A stretch of DNA of 64,000 nucleotides from JACCTI01 sp051005695 (GTDB lineage: Bacteria; Verrucomicrobiota; Verrucomicrobiia; Chthoniobacterales; UBA10450), in assembly GCA_051005695.1 (NCBI GenBank), contig JBPCJC010000013.1, positions 26,604 through 90,603 of the forward strand. Direction: 5' to 3'. This document shows positions 47,852-56,604 of the stretch, piece by piece. The position numbers and the translations under genes were made by a program. A model generated the notes under the pieces. The model was not told where the DNA came from, did not search any database, and worked only from the letters and a program-made list of their open reading frames with translations. The first letter of the stretch is position 1. Every line of letters starts with the position of its first letter.

Positions 47852-48850
47852 GCCGCGGGGGTCACGGAACTACCCCGATTCCCGGTCTCAAATGGAATAC
47901 TTCCAAAGGCAGGATGATCCGCGCAATTTCAGCCCCGATCTGAGTCCCCCAGAGGGGGGAGTCAGATCGTCTTTCCATCATCCGCCAATTCCGGAGTGCC
48001 GCCGATTCGGGAGAGATGGGACTCGGCAAGATCGGAGCGAAATCCCGTTGGCCGTCGCAATCTCTTTCGCCAGCTCGTCGAATTCTTGCGGCCCCATCAT
48101 CGCAACAGGGTAGCAACAAAGGCCGACTTCGGACAAGGGAGTTGCCGCAGAGGCGCGGTGAGGCGAGACCCCCGCGTGATTCGAGAACGCTCTATATATA
48201 ATAGAGCGAGTTAGCGGCGCGGCGCGAACTCTTGTGGGCCGCCAAGGGGTGTCCAGTATTACTGGACACCCTTCAGGAATGGCCAAATTCAGGCCGCTGC
48301 TCATGTAGCCAATGGCTACTCGAAAGGCCGCGACTGCTCGCGGAAAACACCGGGCCGCGCCGCGCGCTTTCGCTCGTTCGTTCGGCCAGGAAGTTTGAGA
48401 ACGCTCTATATATAATAGAGGGGAGAGCTGACTCCCTCTGGGGGGGGGGCAGCTAGCAGTCGCGGCCCTTTCCTCCGCTCGCCGTCGCGGCTGAAAATTT
48501 TGCTCTGTTTTCGTGGCATTCAGGCGGCGCTAATGCGTCCTGAATCGCGGATTTCGGCCGGACGAGATCCGGCGAGTTGGAAGTTTGAACTGCGACAAAT
48601 GCCCCAAAAACCCCATTCACCCTACACCCCCCTGGAAGTTTCATTTGCGACAAGTGTCCGGCCCCTCACGAGGGAGAGTTGGAAGTTTGAACTGCGACAA
48701 GTGTCTCGCGGCTGAAAATTTCTTCGACAACTTATCTTGCGTAAGACGTCCGACTCTCTCCGATAACCCGCACAAGTGCAGCCCTTAAGGGTGTTCAAGC
48801 CCCGTTAAAGGTGATTCAGGGGTTTGCGACAAGTTCTCCGCCAAGGTACA
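47852..48850. promoter_or_regulatory. Right end region of the Mu-like element: non-coding, repeat-rich
   Basis: No convincing gene here; a possible short - strand frame (47978-48103, MMGPQEFDELAKEIATANG) is unproven. Transposase-site-like repeats GGAAGT-7 bases-GCGACAA occur at 48579-48600, 48634-48655 and 48681-48702, with a half site GCGACAAGT at 48826-48834 in the terminal repeat. A 24-bp perfect repeat containing CTCTATATATAATAGAG occurs at 48183-48206 and 48397-48420. Inverted copies of a TGACTCCC/CTGGGG sequence lie at about 47940 and 48430, and a 25-base hairpin at 48246-48270. Confidence 0.72.
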
Positions 48851-48907
48851 GCAAGAAACGGGAATTCGCCGGATGGACATCACGATATGTTCATGTGAAC
48901 TTGTTGA

Positions 48908-50023
48908 GTGAGCCGCGCTCGAAAACAGAAGTTCATCCCGGTAATTAAGGAGACGCCCCAAAGCTCCGCAGCCATCTCCACCCGGGGCGCATCCTGGAGC
49001 CCGGCGAATCGTTTCGAGAAATTGCACGTTGATCTGACTGACATCGACGTCGTCGACCCGATCGCCGCGGCAGAGGAACGGCCGCGGCGCGCGACGCAAT
49101 ATTATCGCGATCTCACCAAGACGATCATCTCGCGGAACGACAGCCCGGACGTTGGTTTCGAGGCGAGTGTGAATCCTTACCGCGGCTGCGAGCACGGCTG
49201 TGTTTATTGTTTCGCGCGGCCGACTCACGAATATCTCGGCTTCTCCGCCGGACTTGATTTTGAAAGCCGGATCATGGTGAAAGAGAACGCGCCCGAACTT
49301 CTGGAAGCGGAGCTCGCGTCACCGAAGTGGCAGCCGAAAACCGTCGTCCTCAGCGGCGTGACCGATCCCTATCAACCGATCGAGCGCCGCTTAAAAATCA
49401 CGCGTCGCTGTCTGGAAGTGTTGGCCAAATTTCGCAACCCAGTCGGCATCATCACCAAGAATCATTTGGTCACGCGCGACATCAATATTTTGCGCGAGCT
49501 CGCGGCCCAGGATGCGATCGCGGTCAATATTTCCGTGACCTCGCTCGAGCGCGATCTGCAGCGGATTCTCGAACCGCGAACGTCGCCGCCAAAGGCGCGC
49601 CTGGAAGCGGTGCGGCAACTGCGCGAAGCCGGCATTCCAGTTGGCGTGATGGTGGCGCCGATCATTCCCGGTCTGACCGATCATGAAATTCCCGCCATCC
49701 TGAAAGCTTGCGGCGAAGCCGGCGCGCAATTTGCCGGCTCGGTAATTTTGCGATTGCCGTGGGCGGTCGCGCCCCTCTTCGAGCATTGGCTGACTGAGCA
49801 TTTCCCGGAGCGAAAAGAGAAAATCCTCGGCCGCATTCGCGACCTCCGCGGCGGCGAACTTTACGATGCGCGCTGGACGAAGCGGCAAACCGGCGAAGGA
49901 ATTTATGCGGAACAAATTGCGAACATGTTTGAAGTCGCAAAACGCCGCGCCGGGATCGGCGAGCGGCCAAAACTTTCGATCGCTAGCTTCCGCCGAATCA
50001 CGCCGCAGTTGGATCTGTTCTAG
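48908..50023 (+). CDS. PA0069-family radical SAM protein
   Basis: 371 residues from a GTG at 48908, only 57 bp from the Mu-like element. The radical SAM cluster motif is CEHGCVYCF at about residues 95-103, within NPYRGCEHGCVYCFARPTHEY, the characteristic run of the PA0069/SplB-like group. A DPYQPIERRLKITR motif and EIYAEQIANMF-like C-terminus follow. Substrate unknown. Its 3' end overlaps the convergent MFS gene by 26 bases. Confidence 0.88.
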   Translation: MSRARKQKFIPVIKETPQSSAAISTRGASWSPANRFEKLHVDLTDIDVVDPIAAAEERPRRATQYYRDLTKTIISRNDSPDVGFEASVNPYRGCEHGCVYCFARPTHEYLGFSAGLDFESRIMVKENAPELLEAELASPKWQPKTVVLSGVTDPYQPIERRLKITRRCLEVLAKFRNPVGIITKNHLVTRDINILRELAAQDAIAVNISVTSLERDLQRILEPRTSPPKARLEAVRQLREAGIPVGVMVAPIIPGLTDHEIPAILKACGEAGAQFAGSVILRLPWAVAPLFEHWLTEHFPERKEKILGRIRDLRGGELYDARWTKRQTGEGIYAEQIANMFEVAKRRAGIGERPKLSIASFRRITPQLDLF

Positions 50024-51338
50024 CAGCCGCGCTCGTTTCCTTCGACATCGTCACCCGGCCGAAAATCGTCAGCATTAGAACGCCGCCGATGATGCCAAAC
50101 GGCGCCATAAAGTAGAAGTAGCTCCCCCAGCTTTTATCGAGCAGCATCCCGAGCAAAAGGCCGGCGAGACTGCCACCGAAGTACTGGAAGGAATCGATCA
50201 CCCCGGAGGCGAAACCGGCCATCTTCGCGCCGCCGATATCCATCGCCGCGGCGGTGCCTAGAATCGAATGGGTCGCGTTCGCGGTGAAGGAAATCAGCAC
50301 CAGGAAAACCACCGCCGCGTTTGCGCTGTGAAATTGCGCGGCCAGCAAAATGATCACCGTCTCGAGAAAATAAAGTCCGGCCGCGACCGGTGCGCGCCGG
50401 CCTTGAAAAAGAGTATCGGAAACATAGCCGGAAATGAGCGAGCCCGCGGAAGCCACGAATGGAATTAGAAACCCGACGGTTTGAAATTGCGCCGATTGGA
50501 AGTCGACATGATGGACTTCGTTCATGAAGCGCGGGAACCATTGGTCGATCCCCTGCCGGACCGCGCCCGTGCAGGCATAGGCGCAGGCGACGATCCAGAC
50601 CACCGGGTTAGAAAGGATGGTGTGGAGCACGCTGCCAACGCTCGCGCGCACATCGCCCTCGGTTCGTTCGTGCGGATTCGGGCTCGGATAACCAGCTTCC
50701 TCCGGAGTGTCTTTGACGAAGACGGCTAGGCCGACCGCAACCACCGCGGCGATCCCGGCCGGAACATAAAAGAGCCATCGCCAATGCAGCGGCGGGATTT
50801 GCCAGAGGCCGAGAAAAACAAAACCGGCGAGCAAGGCCGGACCGAGTTTGAAGATCCCGAAACGCCCGAGATTGATCATGAAGCCGAAGATGCCGGCGAA
50901 CCTTCCGCGCTCGCGATGGCCGAACCAGGCGGCATTGATCTTTACCATCCCAGGCGCGCCGAAGGCCTGCAGGTAACCGTCGATGCCGCGGATGACGACG
51001 AAGAGCCAGAGCAAACCCCAGAACGAGGCCGCCCCGAATAGCACGTTCATGATCACGGTCCCGGTGGCGCCGATGAGCATCGCGCGTTTTCCGCCTAACC
51101 GGTCGGCGAGCAAGCCGTTGATGATCTGTCCGCAAGCGTAGGCGAGGAGCGCGGTCGTGATGATCGCGCCCATGTCCGCTTTCGAAAAACCGAACTCTTT
51201 GCTGATCGCGCCGTTGGCAATCGAGAGATTGTAGCGACACATATAGAAGGAGGTGTAGAGCAGGCCGATGAAGGCCCAGTTCAGGCCGCGTCGCGGACGG
51301 AATCCCGGCGGATAAGTTTGCGCTCGATCCTCAGACAT
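49998..51338 (-). CDS. MFS transporter of the organophosphate:Pi antiporter type
   Basis: 446 residues from the ATG at 51338 (MSEDRAQTYPPGF). Twelve membrane segments. YTSFYMCRYNLSIANGAI and LGGKRAMLIGATG are typical of the GlpT/UhpT subgroup; SGYVSDTLFQGRRAPVA is the second-half loop motif. The likely substrate is a sugar phosphate or related anion; not determinable further. The longer frame to 52031 is antisense to the MerR-type gene. Confidence 0.85.
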   Translation of the reverse strand: MSEDRAQTYPPGFRPRRGLNWAFIGLLYTSFYMCRYNLSIANGAISKEFGFSKADMGAIITTALLAYACGQIINGLLADRLGGKRAMLIGATGTVIMNVLFGAASFWGLLWLFVVIRGIDGYLQAFGAPGMVKINAAWFGHRERGRFAGIFGFMINLGRFGIFKLGPALLAGFVFLGLWQIPPLHWRWLFYVPAGIAAVVAVGLAVFVKDTPEEAGYPSPNPHERTEGDVRASVGSVLHTILSNPVVWIVACAYACTGAVRQGIDQWFPRFMNEVHHVDFQSAQFQTVGFLIPFVASAGSLISGYVSDTLFQGRRAPVAAGLYFLETVIILLAAQFHSANAAVVFLVLISFTANATHSILGTAAAMDIGGAKMAGFASGVIDSFQYFGGSLAGLLLGMLLDKSWGSYFYFMAPFGIIGGVLMLTIFGRVTMSKETSAAARTDPTAA

Positions 51339-51443
51339 AGGGCGGCGAGCATCTTCGCCTCGCGCGGACGACACAATCGCAAAACGTTGACGCCGGCCCC
51401 CCGGTTGCATCCAAGCCCGCACAGTCTGCGTTCCGTTAAGAAG

Positions 51444-52397
51444 ATGAAACCAATTCGGACAATGAAGTTTGTCGCCCGACAAACCGGCTTGTCCATGCAC
51501 ACCATCCGCGTCTGGGAAAAACGCTACGGCGCCGTCCAGCCGGTGCGTTCGCCGAACAATCGCCGCCTCTATACCGAGGCTGATGTCGAGCGTCTGCGAC
51601 TCTTGCGCGAAGCCACCCTCGCGGGCCACGGCATCGGGCAGATCGCGCGTTTGGCAGACGCGGAATTGCAACGGCTCGTGCGCGAAGTCACGCCCGCGCC
51701 TTCCGCAAAAACGCGGCCGCCCGCCGACGACCTCGCCGTTGATATGATCGAGCGCGCCGTCCAGGCGATCCGGGAATTCGACGGCACCAGTTTGCAACGC
51801 ACGCTCGACAAAGCCGCGGTCGAGTTTGGGTCGCCCACGGTCCTCTATCGCGTGATCGCGCCCTTGATCGAAAAAATCGGCGGTAACTGGCGCGACGGCG
51901 ATCTGCGGATCGCGCACGAACATTTCGCGACCAATCGCCTGACCGAATTCCTGAACGCCTTCGCGCGACCGTATGCCGAAGATTTGGGCGCGCCGCATCT
52001 TTTGCTGGCGACGCCGTCGGGACAATTGCACGAGCTCGGCGCGATCATCGCCGCCGCGGTTGCCCGCACGGATGGTTGGCGCACCACTTATCTCGGGCCA
52101 GCGTTGCCTTCGGAGGAACTGGTTTACGCGGTCGAAAATCTCCGGCCGCGCGCGCTCGCGCTCAGCATTGTCTTTCCACCAGACGACGCCGCTTTGCGCC
52201 GAGACCTGAAAAAATTGCGCGCGCTCCTTCCGGCGGATTGTCCGCTCTTGGTTGGTGGACGTTCCGCGGCCGGGTATCGGGACTTGTTAGGCAAACTCGA
52301 GCAAGCGTTTGTCGTCGGCTTGCAGGAGTTGGTCCCGGTGTTGGATAAACTTCGCGTCGTCAAAAAATCCGGCACGCGCCGCGCGCGCCAGAAGTGA
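51444..52397 (+). CDS. MerR-type regulator with cobalamin-binding domain (CarH/LitR-like)
   Basis: 317 residues from the ATG at 51444. An N-terminal MerR helix-turn-helix (MKFVARQTGLSMHTIRVWEKRYGAVQPVRSPNNRRLYTEAD) is followed by a B12-binding module: NWRDGDLRIAHEHFATNRL (the Trp...Glu-His cap) and SGQLHELGAIIAAAV with the His expected to ligate cobalt. This matches light- and B12-responsive CarH/LitR repressors, which usually control carotenoid or light-response genes. A divergent MFS gene starts 105 bp away. With the cobalamin riboswitch at 17.1 kb, it is the second B12-linked control element in the window. Confidence 0.85.
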   Translation: MKPIRTMKFVARQTGLSMHTIRVWEKRYGAVQPVRSPNNRRLYTEADVERLRLLREATLAGHGIGQIARLADAELQRLVREVTPAPSAKTRPPADDLAVDMIERAVQAIREFDGTSLQRTLDKAAVEFGSPTVLYRVIAPLIEKIGGNWRDGDLRIAHEHFATNRLTEFLNAFARPYAEDLGAPHLLLATPSGQLHELGAIIAAAVARTDGWRTTYLGPALPSEELVYAVENLRPRALALSIVFPPDDAALRRDLKKLRALLPADCPLLVGGRSAAGYRDLLGKLEQAFVVGLQELVPVLDKLRVVKKSGTRRARQK

Positions 52398-52437
52398 CGG
52401 GTTGCGGTCGCGGAGCGAGTCGCGATCATGTTTCGTC

Positions 52438-52980
52438 ATGGCTCTGACGATCGAGAATCTGCACATCGGAATGAAAGTGCTGCATCCCCGCTACGGCGTC
52501 GGCGTGGTGCGCGCGCTCACCGAGCACACCGCGGAGATTGCCTTCGACGACGCCCCGCGCACGCTCGCGCCGGAATCCAGCGGCCTAACGACTGCTGAAC
52601 CAACCGCGACCTTGAGCGAGCTGCAGGTGCCGCTGGAAATTCTCCTGCGCCAGACGGCGCAAAGCGTAGTCGAAGCGCTCGGCCTGGAAAAAAGCGATGT
52701 CGTCGAAGGCCTCGCGACGCGCTGGCAGCGCGGGAATCTCATTCTGCAATCCGCCGACAGTTCGCTCCAACCGAAGGAAGTGCCGCTGGAAACTTTCTTT
52801 CACAAGATTGTCATGATCCGGAACAACCTCCGCGTGCTCGAGCAAAAGGTGAACGCGAACGAAAAATTAAGCGACGCGGACAAGTTCGATCTCCAGCAAT
52901 ACATCACGCGTTGCTACGGCTCGCTCACCACTTTCAACGTCCTCTTCAAGGATAAAGAGGACCAATTCCGCACCAGCTGA
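52438..52980 (+). CDS. Hypothetical protein, possibly CarD-like N-terminus
   Basis: 180 residues. The first 45 (LTIENLHIGMKVLHPRYGVGVVRALTEHTAEIAFDDAPRTL) look like a small beta-barrel of the CarD/TRCF-interacting type; the rest (PLETFFHKIVMIRNNLRVLEQKVNANEKLSDADKFDLQQYITRCYGSL) is helical and conserved-looking. Function unknown. It lies 40 bp after the MerR-type gene in the same direction. Confidence 0.6.
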   Translation: MALTIENLHIGMKVLHPRYGVGVVRALTEHTAEIAFDDAPRTLAPESSGLTTAEPTATLSELQVPLEILLRQTAQSVVEALGLEKSDVVEGLATRWQRGNLILQSADSSLQPKEVPLETFFHKIVMIRNNLRVLEQKVNANEKLSDADKFDLQQYITRCYGSLTTFNVLFKDKEDQFRTS

Positions 52981-53073
52981 TTTCCGTCTCGCGCGCGGCC
53001 GGCCAGTTTACACCCTGCCCGGCGGTGATAAGTTCCCCGATGCGCGCCGCCTCTCGCGACGCCGCTTTTGCCC

Positions 53074-54666
53074 ATGGAAGATAGCCCGCCCTACCCTTCT
53101 CCCGACGAATTGCGTTCGAAGCTCTCCGAGTTCATGAAATCGAACTTCGGCGACAAGGTTTCCTTCGCCACCTTCGCCCAGCCGGAAACGGCGGAAGCGA
53201 GCGGCGATGAAAAACCGGTTTCGGAAAACGAGGACGCGTTCGCGTTCGATTTTTTGCCGCGCGATATCAAGGCGCATCTCGACCGTTTCGTGATCAAGCA
53301 GGACGAAGCAAAAAAGGTTTTGGCGATTGCCGTTTGCGATCACTACAACCACGTCAATTTCCTGCGCCGCCTCGAAAAAGAAGACGCGCAGCGCGCCGAG
53401 GAAACCGAATACGCGAAGCAAAACGTCATCCTTGTCGGCCCGACCGGCGTCGGCAAAACCTACCTGATCAAACACATCGCGGAGCTGATCAAAGTGCCGT
53501 TCGTGAAAGCGGACGCGACCAAGTTTAGCGAAACCGGTTACGTCGGCGGCGATGTCGAAGATCTCGTTAGGGAGCTGGTCCAGAAAGCAGATGGCGACGT
53601 GGCGCGCGCACAGTTTGGGATCATCTACATCGACGAAATCGACAAGATCGCGGGCGCGAACAATCTCACCGGCCGCGACGTCAGCGGGCGCGGCGTGCAG
53701 ACGACGTTGCTCAAGTTAATGGAGGAAACCGAGGTGCCGTTACGGAACGCGAACGATCTTCAATCGCAACTGCAAGCCGCCTTCGAATTCCAGCGGCGCG
53801 GCGGAAAAGCGAAACGCGAAACGATCAGCACTCGCCACATATTATTTGTCGTTAGCGGCGCGTTCGAGCGGCTGAAGCAACAGGTCTCGCGGCGGATCGC
53901 ACAGGGACAGATTGGATTCAACGCCGAGCCGCGGCAGGTGATGGATAACGAGCTGTTCCAATTCGTGACCACGCAGGATTTCATCGAGTACGGTTTTGAG
54001 CCGGAATTCATCGGCCGCCTGCCGGTGCGCGTGGTCTGCGAAGAACTGAGCGCCAGCGATCTCTACCAGATCATGAAGTTTTCCGAGGGCAGTTTGCTCC
54101 GCCAATACGAGCGCGCGTTTCGCGCCTACGGCATCGAGATCAGTTTCGAGGATGAAGCGCTGCAGTTGATCGCGAATGAAGCGGCCAAAGAAAAAACCGG
54201 TGCGCGCGGTTTGCTCACGGTTTGGGAAAAATTATTTCGCGACTTCAAATATCATCTGGCCGGTTCCGGCCTGACCCAACTGCGCGTTTCCACCGAGCTG
54301 GTGCGCGAACCGAAACGCGTCCTCGAGCGTTTGATGGCCGAAGGGCACAAGCAGGAAGAAGCCGCGCTCGAACAAAGCGCGCGGCTGTTTGCCGAGCAAT
54401 TCCAACAAGAACACAGCCTCGAGATTTCCTTCGATGACGCCGCCCTCGCTCGCCTGGTCGAGCGCGCGCAAGCCGAGCGGATGACGATGCCGGAACTCTG
54501 CGCGCACCTCTTTAAGGATTACCAATTCGGCCTCAGTCTGGTGCAAAAAAACACCGGGCAAAAAAGCTTCGGCCTAACGAGAGAAGCGGTCGAAGCGCCG
54601 GACAAGTTCCTGAGCGAGCTGGTGGTGATCTCGCACTATCCGCTTGCGCCTGCGGAAAAAGATTGA
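53074..54666 (+). CDS. ClpX-like AAA+ ATPase without the zinc-binding domain
   Basis: 530 residues from the ATG at 53074. Walker A VGPTGVGKTYLIKH, pore loop FSETGYVGGDVEDLV, Walker B IIYIDEIDKIAG, EFIGRLPVRVV and KTGARGLLTVWE match ClpX closely. GQIGFNAEP contains the IGF loop that ClpX uses to dock ClpP. The N-terminal Cys4 zinc domain is absent and replaced by an acidic leader; an extra C-terminal region of about 130 residues follows. It is therefore a paralogue or variant unfoldase, with protease coupling inferred from the IGF loop. Confidence 0.82.
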   Translation: MEDSPPYPSPDELRSKLSEFMKSNFGDKVSFATFAQPETAEASGDEKPVSENEDAFAFDFLPRDIKAHLDRFVIKQDEAKKVLAIAVCDHYNHVNFLRRLEKEDAQRAEETEYAKQNVILVGPTGVGKTYLIKHIAELIKVPFVKADATKFSETGYVGGDVEDLVRELVQKADGDVARAQFGIIYIDEIDKIAGANNLTGRDVSGRGVQTTLLKLMEETEVPLRNANDLQSQLQAAFEFQRRGGKAKRETISTRHILFVVSGAFERLKQQVSRRIAQGQIGFNAEPRQVMDNELFQFVTTQDFIEYGFEPEFIGRLPVRVVCEELSASDLYQIMKFSEGSLLRQYERAFRAYGIEISFEDEALQLIANEAAKEKTGARGLLTVWEKLFRDFKYHLAGSGLTQLRVSTELVREPKRVLERLMAEGHKQEEAALEQSARLFAEQFQQEHSLEISFDDAALARLVERAQAERMTMPELCAHLFKDYQFGLSLVQKNTGQKSFGLTREAVEAPDKFLSELVVISHYPLAPAEKD

Positions 54667-54679
54667 GAGCAATCTAGCC

Positions 54680-55924
54680 GTGAAACGCTCCACCCTCGCG
54701 GCGCTGGTCGTCGGTGCACTCGTTAGTGCACTGGTCATCGTCCTTCATGCCAGCGGAGCGCTCGCGCCGCTCGAAGCCGCTTGCCGGAGCGCGCTCGCCG
54801 GTTCCGCCGCGACCACGCGGGTGGTGAGCGGCGGTCTGCAGTACACGCTCGTCCTTTTGTTTGCGTTTGGCGGCGCCTGGCTCGCGCTCACGAGCACACG
54901 GCGTCAACGTCTCTACCTCCCGCTGGGAATTTTCGTTTTCGAATTGCTGGCGCTTTCGTGGGTTTGTTTGCTTTACAAAACTTTCTTTCAGCCGCTGCCC
55001 GCGATCCTCGCGCTCCTGCTCGCTTTTGCGGGTGCGAACGCCTACGCGGTGCTCAGCCGCCGCGGTTCCAATGTCGCGCGCAGTCTTTTTAGCGGGCGTT
55101 TATCGAACGAGCAGATGACCCGGATCAGCACCGGCGAGGTCCCATTTGTCTCCGAGGCGAAAAGCTATGAAGCGACCGCGGTGGTTTGCGACATCGCGAA
55201 CAAGCACGATCTCGCGGAAGAGTTGCCGCCGGCGGAACTCGCCGAGATCACCGAGAAATTTATCGCGCACGCCACGGAGTCATTTCTGAAAGCGGGCGCG
55301 TTTATCGAGACCATCACCGGCGAAGGGATCGTGGCGATTTTCGGTTACCCGGTGCACGATGAAGAACAGGCCGAGACCGCGACAAAACACGCGATCGCCT
55401 TGCTCGATTCCTTCGAAAAAATGCGCGACGGACGCGATGAAGCTTTTCAAAAATTCGGCGTCCATTTCGGGATCAGCTCCGGCACGATGATCGTCACGCC
55501 GCTGCCGCGGCACGATGGAACTGCGCTTCTGACCACGGGCGAGCCGGTCGAGCTGGCGCGCCGGTTTTGCATCGCAAATCGTTTCTACGGTTCGCGAGTT
55601 CTGATCGGGCCACGCACTTTTGAATTGGCCAGCCGGGCGATTGTGGCGCGCCCGATTGATTTCCTCAGCGGCGTCGATGTCCGCGAACGCCACGAAATTT
55701 ACGAACCGCTCAAGCTCGCGACCGAAGCCAGCCCGGAGGAAGTGGCGCGACGCGATTCTTTCTGGAACGGGGTCGTCCTTTATCGCGAGAAACGCTGGGC
55801 CGAAGCGTATTCACAATTTCAAAAAGCCCGTGGGCCTAACGAGCAGGATGACGCGCCGTTGCAGCTGTACGTCCGGCGACTCGAGCCGCTCGCGCTCCAT
55901 CTGGTCGATTCGTCCACCGAGTAA
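54680..55924 (+). CDS. Membrane protein with class III nucleotide cyclase-like domain
   Basis: 414 residues from a GTG at 54680. Three N-terminal membrane segments (about 5-25, 50-70, 80-125) lead to a cyclase-homology domain: YEATAVVCDIANKHDLAEEL with the first metal Asp, then ETITGEGIVAIFGYP. In active cyclases the second motif reads GD, here GE. The substrate-specifying residues are also unusual, so activity is uncertain. A helical C-terminal tail with a TPR-like segment follows. Starts just after the ClpX-like gene in the same direction. Confidence 0.75.
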   Translation: MKRSTLAALVVGALVSALVIVLHASGALAPLEAACRSALAGSAATTRVVSGGLQYTLVLLFAFGGAWLALTSTRRQRLYLPLGIFVFELLALSWVCLLYKTFFQPLPAILALLLAFAGANAYAVLSRRGSNVARSLFSGRLSNEQMTRISTGEVPFVSEAKSYEATAVVCDIANKHDLAEELPPAELAEITEKFIAHATESFLKAGAFIETITGEGIVAIFGYPVHDEEQAETATKHAIALLDSFEKMRDGRDEAFQKFGVHFGISSGTMIVTPLPRHDGTALLTTGEPVELARRFCIANRFYGSRVLIGPRTFELASRAIVARPIDFLSGVDVRERHEIYEPLKLATEASPEEVARRDSFWNGVVLYREKRWAEAYSQFQKARGPNEQDDAPLQLYVRRLEPLALHLVDSSTE

Positions 55925-55934
55925 ATTCGCGGCC

Positions 55935-56540
55935 TTGAGGAAGATCGAGTATCCGGCGGCGATCCGGGAATTGATCGCGCAACTTCGGCAAATGCCGGGC
56001 GTCGGTCCGCGCTCGGCCGAGCGGATTGCGCTCTGGATGGTGCAGGCGCGCGGCGATCAACCGGAGCGAATCGCGCAAGCGGTTGCAAGCACGCGCGCCG
56101 CGGTGCGCCCCTGTGCGGCCTGCGGTTTTTTCACCACCGAAACGCTCTGCGAAATTTGTTCAGATCCCACGCGCGCCGCAGAACTGCTCTGCGTGGTCGA
56201 GCAACCGACCGACATTCTGCCCTTGGAAAAAACGAGCGCGTTTCGCGGCCGTTACCATTCGTTAGGCGGACGGATCTCGCCGCTCGATCATGTCGGCCCG
56301 GAAGATTTGCGGATCAACGAACTGGTCGCGCGGGTGAAAGAGGAAGGCTTCACCGAAGTGATTCTCGCCCTCGCCGCCGACGTCGAAGGCGAAGCGACCA
56401 CGAATTATCTGGTCGAACTGCTGAAGCCGTTTCCCGTTTCCCTTACGCGCATCGCCCACGGATTGCCCGCCGGCGGCGGTCTCGAATCCGCCGACGAGTT
56501 GACCTTGTATCAAGCGCTCTGCGGCCGCCGCCAGATCTAG
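55935..56540 (+). CDS. recR: Recombination protein RecR
   Basis: 201 residues from a TTG at 55935 (LRKIEYPAAIRELIAQLRQMPGVGPRSAERIAL). The Cys4 zinc finger CAACGFFTTETLCEIC sits at about 58-73, followed by the Toprim domain (LLCVVEQPTDILPLE; YHSLGGRISPLDHVGP). RecR loads RecA with RecF/RecO during gap repair. The TTG lies eleven bases after the previous stop, giving the standard N-terminus. The nine-base word encodes Ser-Leu-Gly in the conserved YHxLGG segment. Confidence 0.93.
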   Translation: MRKIEYPAAIRELIAQLRQMPGVGPRSAERIALWMVQARGDQPERIAQAVASTRAAVRPCAACGFFTTETLCEICSDPTRAAELLCVVEQPTDILPLEKTSAFRGRYHSLGGRISPLDHVGPEDLRINELVARVKEEGFTEVILALAADVEGEATTNYLVELLKPFPVSLTRIAHGLPAGGGLESADELTLYQALCGRRQI

Positions 56541-56604
56541 TGGAGCCATTGCAATTGCGGGCGCCGCACTTAAAACTTAAAGCTTAAGCTCTCAAGACTT
56601 CGCC

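Larger units (their letters stand above)
35353..48850. mobile_element. Mu-type transposable element, about 13.5 kb, with defined ends
   Basis: The left end begins TGTACCTTGG at 35353 and the right end finishes CCAAGGTACA at 48850: 5'-TG...CA-3' termini as in Mu. The outer 25 bases of the two ends are inverted copies with two mismatches (positions 12 and 15). The flanks carry GCAA at 35349-35352 and 48851-48854, a 4-bp duplication that can be read as 5 bp (AGCAA) if the terminal A is shared. Cargo: a leftward operon from about 45.4 kb to 35.6 kb and a rightward regulator operon to 47.85 kb, then about 1 kb of repeat-rich DNA. It encodes a Mu-like transposase, MuB-like ATPase, probable capsid and tape-measure proteins. 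No large terminase, portal, sheath, tube or lysis gene was recognised. Confidence 0.88.

Noticed and set aside
48246..48270. Similarity of the hairpin loop to rolling-circle origin nonanucleotides (AGTATTAC)
   Set aside because: No Rep gene is present in the element, and a short match in a loop is expected by chance.
48183..48420. CRISPR-like array
   Set aside because: Only two copies of the 24-bp repeat, no regular spacing, no cas genes in the window.
49998..52031. A 677-residue extended frame for the MFS transporter
   Set aside because: The extra N-terminus is antisense to the MerR-type regulator; the ATG at 51338 gives the normal transporter start.
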